A DNA stretch of 64,000 nucleotides from Allolobophora icterica. Lineage: Eukaryota; Annelida; Clitellata; Crassiclitellata; Lumbricidae. The translations under genes were made by a program, and so were the position numbers. Shown piece after piece: positions 62,901-64,000 of the stretch; the first letter of the stretch is position 1; each line of letters begins with the position of its first letter. Below the pieces are notes generated by a model that searched no databases, had not been told where the DNA came from, and saw only the letters and a list, made by a program, of their open reading frames with translations. The DNA lies in assembly GCA_963556255.1 (NCBI GenBank), contig OY744608.1, positions 33,507,154 to 33,571,153 of the forward strand. Reading direction: 5' to 3'.

Positions 62901-63677
62901 CGACACACCAATAGAGAAGTCAATAGGACATTGGAAACAGCGTTTAAGGGTCGTTACAAGAGAAGGCGGAGGATCAATTAAACATTTGTTCGCGTAAAAC
63001 GTCATCATAAAACAACTGTGCAAAATTTTGACCATGAGTCATACAGTTCTAACAACAATTTCTATCAAACTGTTGAGTATTTTGCGCTAAATTTTGGCTG
63101 TGTTGTACAAATATGAATTATGATTTGTTTGTTGTACTATGATTCAATTTACTTTAAAATTGTTTAATTGCCAGGTTAACAAAGTTTGGGAACGTTTTTA
63201 ATGGGCCACCCGGTATATGCATATATACATAGATACATACATATGTATTGTACGTACGTATGACTAAGCTGCTGTGGTCGACGTATGTGCAAAAGAGTTT
63301 CGATAATTACTTGATTACAGATTTGCTCTTTGCTCTCATTGAACAGACTCTAACTTTATTTATTATGAATTAATAATAATATATAATGCTATATGATGTT
63401 CAGTTAATTCATGTTTGCATATTGCAGGAAATGAGCATAGCTCGAATTCAATTCGCTCAAGTCTTTCAAGCTAACTGTCGATCAACTGTATATTCTTTGT
63501 ATCTGACATAAAATTCAGACGTATGCCAACTGAATCGCCTTAAGGGCATTGTCTAATACTTTTCTGCGTATTTGCTTCTTCAGATCCGACCCACCAGTGT
63601 CAGTGCTTGAACCTTGCAAAGACCTGGAAGAATTAAAGAGCAACTCTGACGAAGAAGAACAAGACAAACGATTACTA
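50869..63677 (+). CDS. GAB: GAB/Dos-family docking protein, 5' half (exons 1-5)
   Basis: A scaffold protein that in known animals couples receptor tyrosine kinases to SHP2, PI3K and GRB2 at the membrane. The exons 50869-50961, 57563-57887, 59152-59790, 60163-60274 and 63584-63677 have GT/AG borders and join in phase (0, 1, 1, 2, 0), giving 421 residues without a stop. The PH domain (about residues 10-135) starts GWLTKSPPEKKL, the GAB/Dos signature. It continues HWRRRYFVL, YYDNEKNPKK, GCIDLTNCEE, YYLAADSVDDMNLWISCLC. The tail is rich in Pro, Ser and Tyr, with YDVLP (305) and YDFPPPP (321) as candidate phosphotyrosine sites. An in-frame TGA precedes the first ATG. The gene continues past the window, so GRB2- and SHP2-binding parts are not seen. 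Which vertebrate paralogue it matches cannot be told. Confidence 0.9.
51098..51198. repeat. (GTAT)n microsatellite
   Basis: About 24 GTAT units with one C variant at 51170. Confidence 0.96.
51587..51657. repeat. (AATG)n microsatellite
   Basis: About 17 AATG units. Confidence 0.96.
52401..52546. repeat. 31/62-bp minisatellite
   Basis: GAATGGTTGTGGGGTTTGGC alternates with GAATGGTTGTAGAGTTTTAG, each followed by CTTAGCCGG or CTTAACCGT. This gives two and a half 62-bp units made of two 31-bp half-units. Confidence 0.9.
53324..53591. mobile_element. hAT-like MITE, 268 bp
   Basis: The ends CAGGGCCGTTT and AAAACGGCCCTG are inverted repeats. The flanking 8-mers CCGTAAGA (53316-53323) and CCATAAGA (53592-53599) agree at 7 of 8 positions. 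A related copy in the opposite orientation is at 57088-57433 (shared GTAGACCCCAACTCAACT and TCAATCATTCAA...TCTCATTTTCAGATTT blocks). Confidence 0.87.
54400..55990 (-). mobile_element. LINE with reverse-transcriptase remnant
   Basis: Read on the minus strand from about 55990, the frames give YGVPQGSNLGPLFSLIYIND (about 55778-55719) and ILFADDTTALLSS, with the catalytic FADD at 55682-55671. Next comes LYNAFVLPNLTYCTTVW (about 55290-55240), then TRRCHDYRSILSRISARSSS and VRIMGLKIWNSIDPSIRAA (about 55020-54895). This is the order of a CR1/Jockey-like ORF2 from palm to C-terminus. At least three frame changes and the absence of the endonuclease show it is dead. It lies antisense within intron 1 of the GAB-like gene. 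Confidence 0.82.
55991..56363. other. Intron spacer
   Basis: No feature was recognised except a short G run near 56246. Confidence 0.5.
56372..56547. mobile_element. hAT-like MITE, 176 bp
   Basis: The ends CAGTGCTCGAAATGGA and TCCATTTCGAGCACTG are perfect inverted repeats. The flanks are identical 8-bp duplications GGATAAGG (56364-56371 and 56548-56555). The interior has a direct repeat of GCGTTCCGTTCCGG and CGTCAAATGAATTA. Confidence 0.92.
56556..57079. other. Intron spacer
   Basis: No feature was recognised apart from TAGGCCTA near 56735. Confidence 0.5.
57088..57433. mobile_element. hAT-like MITE, 346 bp, sister of 53324-53591
   Basis: It begins CAGGGACGTCTTAT and ends AAAACGACCCTG. The flanks are identical 8-bp duplications TGTTATCG (57080-57087 and 57434-57441). 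The left end contains a small extra hairpin CAGGGACGTCT...AGACGGCCCTG and about 50 bp of GTACAGTA repeats, absent from the sister copy. Its right end is only 129 bp before exon 2 of the GAB-like gene. Confidence 0.87.
57563..57887 (+). CDS. GAB: GAB-like gene exon 2 (rest of PH domain)
   Basis: The acceptor CTTCGATTGAAG ends at 57562 and the donor GTGAGT starts at 57888. It encodes 108 codons plus one base. It holds the basic beta-strand HWRRRYFVL, the YYDNEKNPKKSRKKGCIDL strand pair, and the C-terminal helix with its conserved Trp (DDMNLWISCLCRVL). The frame is open upstream of the acceptor to 57389, but that part overlaps a hAT-like element (57088-57433) and is not coding. Confidence 0.92.
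57888..58219. other. GAB-like gene intron 2, first part
   Basis: A hairpin-capable pair, TCGAAAGTGAGAG (57939) and CTCTCACTTTCGA (57978), is followed by further CGAAAGTG copies to 58110. A (GAA)n run lies at 58146-58172. Confidence 0.6.
58228..58565. mobile_element. hAT-like MITE, 338 bp
   Basis: The left end CAGCGATGGCGAAC and the reverse complement of the right end, CAGGGGTGTCGAAC, are inverted repeats. The flanks are identical 8-bp duplications CCTTAGAC (58220-58227 and 58566-58573). Subterminal TGGCACGCGTGCC palindromes are typical of this class. It lies inside intron 2 of the GAB-like gene. Confidence 0.92.
58574..59151. other. GAB-like gene intron 2, last part
   Basis: No feature was recognised other than the acceptor at its end. 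Confidence 0.5.
59152..59790 (+). CDS. GAB: GAB-like gene exon 3 (Pro/Tyr-rich tail)
   Basis: The acceptor TTTCCTGTACAG... ends at 59151; two bases complete the Thr codon begun in exon 2. The donor GTACAC starts at 59791. It encodes about 212 residues (141-352): many SP and PP pairs, NLRRSID (a basophilic kinase / 14-3-3 style site), YDVLPRR and YDYDFPPPPRS. The open frame continues about 100 codons past the donor, but only through a TTATCTTACCTCAT-type minisatellite. Confidence 0.87.
59791..60070. repeat. TTATCTTACCTCAT-type minisatellite filling intron 3
   Basis: Variable units such as CTTATCTTACCTCATCTAAT occupy most of the 372-bp intron 3. The unit has no stop in the frame of exon 3 until 60107, so exon 3 appears to continue as a SYLALRHLILPHL-like protein. 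Confidence 0.85.
60163..60274 (+). CDS. GAB: GAB-like gene exon 4
   Basis: The acceptor TTTTGTCGTGGTTCAG ends at 60162 and the donor GTATAC starts at 60275. The phase matches both neighbours: g from exon 3 plus at makes Asp, and the last two bases ag await the next exon. It encodes DVFDQESSGPRLPMVHSSGP, then PPIQMSSRTRSFRRSIS. The RSFRRSIS segment is a strong basophilic-kinase site. No known family motif is present, so support comes from phase and position. Confidence 0.75.
60275..62210. other. GAB-like gene intron 4, left part
   Basis: Contains a duplicate of a 31-bp motif also found at 49929 (copy at 60767), and repeated GGAGCCCATATTTGGATA at 61029-61066. From 61590 to 62080 there is a long degenerate CATA/CATG tetranucleotide region. 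No exon was recognised. Confidence 0.55.
61590..62080. repeat. Degenerate (CATA)n/(CATG)n region
   Basis: About 490 bp of ACATACAT, TGCATGCA and AAATACTAACAT variants. It gives Tyr/His/Thr-rich + frames and Cys/Met/Val-rich minus frames that are not genes. Confidence 0.93.
62213..63213 (+). mobile_element. DD37D mariner-type element, copy 2, internally deleted
   Basis: A 1001-bp copy of the element at 23634-24631 with perfect TA at both borders (62211-62212 and 63214-63215). It shares the same inverted ends and the same deletion of the transposase middle. It is more decayed: the N-terminal piece (62490-62612) stops one codon earlier. The C-terminal piece has lost single T and C bases, gained a 5-bp duplication (ACTAT near 62791) and has TAG for a Trp codon (near 62887). 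It lies in intron 4 of the GAB-like gene. Confidence 0.88.
63216..63583. other. GAB-like gene intron 4, right part
   Basis: AT-rich, with the acceptor at its end. Nothing else was recognised. Confidence 0.5.
63584..63677 (+). CDS. GAB: GAB-like gene exon 5
   Basis: The acceptor TTTGCTTCTTCAG ends at 63583 and the donor GTAAGA starts at 63678. Its first base completes AGA (Arg) begun in exon 4. It encodes SDPPVSVLEPCKDLEELKSN followed by an acidic SDEEEQDKRLL, ending in phase 0. An additional exon could lie in the preceding 3.3-kb intron, but none is needed for the frame. Confidence 0.75.
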
Positions 63678-64000
63678 GTAAGAAATCGATATGGTTGATT
63701 AATTAATTAATTGATTAATTAATTATCTGCAAAGTCAAATTTGTCCTATTCGAATTCTGAAATGAGTCAGTTCGAGTTACTTCACGTTCAGCTGCCTCTA
63801 ATTAATTTTTCGATGTCATTTGGTGCATTCAGTTCATTGACTCAAAAACTCTCGCTCGGTGAGATCGTGAACAATCGATTGAACTAGCTAATGAATATTT
63901 CAATTCAATAAATCACAGAGGATCAGTCAATCAGCATTGACGGTCAATCGGTTAATCAAGCAGTTCATTCAATCATTCCGGCAAAGGACTGATTGCCATT
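63678..64000. other. GAB-like gene intron 5, start
   Basis: Begins with the donor GTAAGA. A TTAATTAATTGATTAATTAA run lies at 63699-63724. No exon was seen before the window ends. Confidence 0.6.

Overview
The window is eukaryotic nuclear DNA from an invertebrate animal, most likely a lophotrochozoan (annelid, mollusc, brachiopod or a relative). Genes are sparse, split by GT-AG introns and embedded in microsatellites and transposon remnants. The lineage call rests mainly on a myoinhibitory-peptide (MIP / allatostatin-B) precursor whose peptides follow W(X7)W-amide, a spacing I associate with lophotrochozoan MIPs. No prokaryotic features are present and the species cannot be named from the sequence.

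Only two protein-coding genes can be defended, both on the + strand in the last 18 kb. (1) A neuropeptide precursor (coding exon from 46554; ATG 46568, stop 48062-48064) with a signal peptide, an acidic leader and 14 amidated peptides. Eleven lie in a near-perfect 75-bp tandem array with acidic spacers. (2) The 5' half of a GAB/Dos-type docking-protein gene, whose five exons (50869-50961, 57563-57887, 59152-59790, 60163-60274, 63584-63677) join in phase. Exons 1 and 2 together encode the PH domain; exons 3-5 encode a proline-, serine- and tyrosine-rich tail. The gene runs off the right edge.

The remaining ~46 kb on the left, and the introns of the second gene, hold repeats whose ends can often be placed to the base. 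At least eleven short hAT-type non-autonomous elements have inverted ends starting CAG and 8-bp target duplications. One 948-bp hAT copy keeps a transposase tail, and one 925-bp element carries internal GGTCTT arrays and has a partial sister at the left edge. A 2-kb piggyBac fossil (14396-16398) carries a hAT element nested inside it. Two ~1-kb DD37D mariner-type copies share one internal deletion. LINE remnants (endonuclease, reverse transcriptase and C-terminal pieces) lie mostly on the minus strand. A tRNA-derived SINE shares its 3' tail with one of the LINE families.

Simple repeats are long and numerous: TA, GT, TC, AAT, GAT, ATC, ACT/ACCACT, a 700-bp polypurine tract, and several minisatellites. 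They create most of the long open frames seen in this DNA, which are not genes. The palindrome TAGGCCTA also recurs far more often than base composition predicts.
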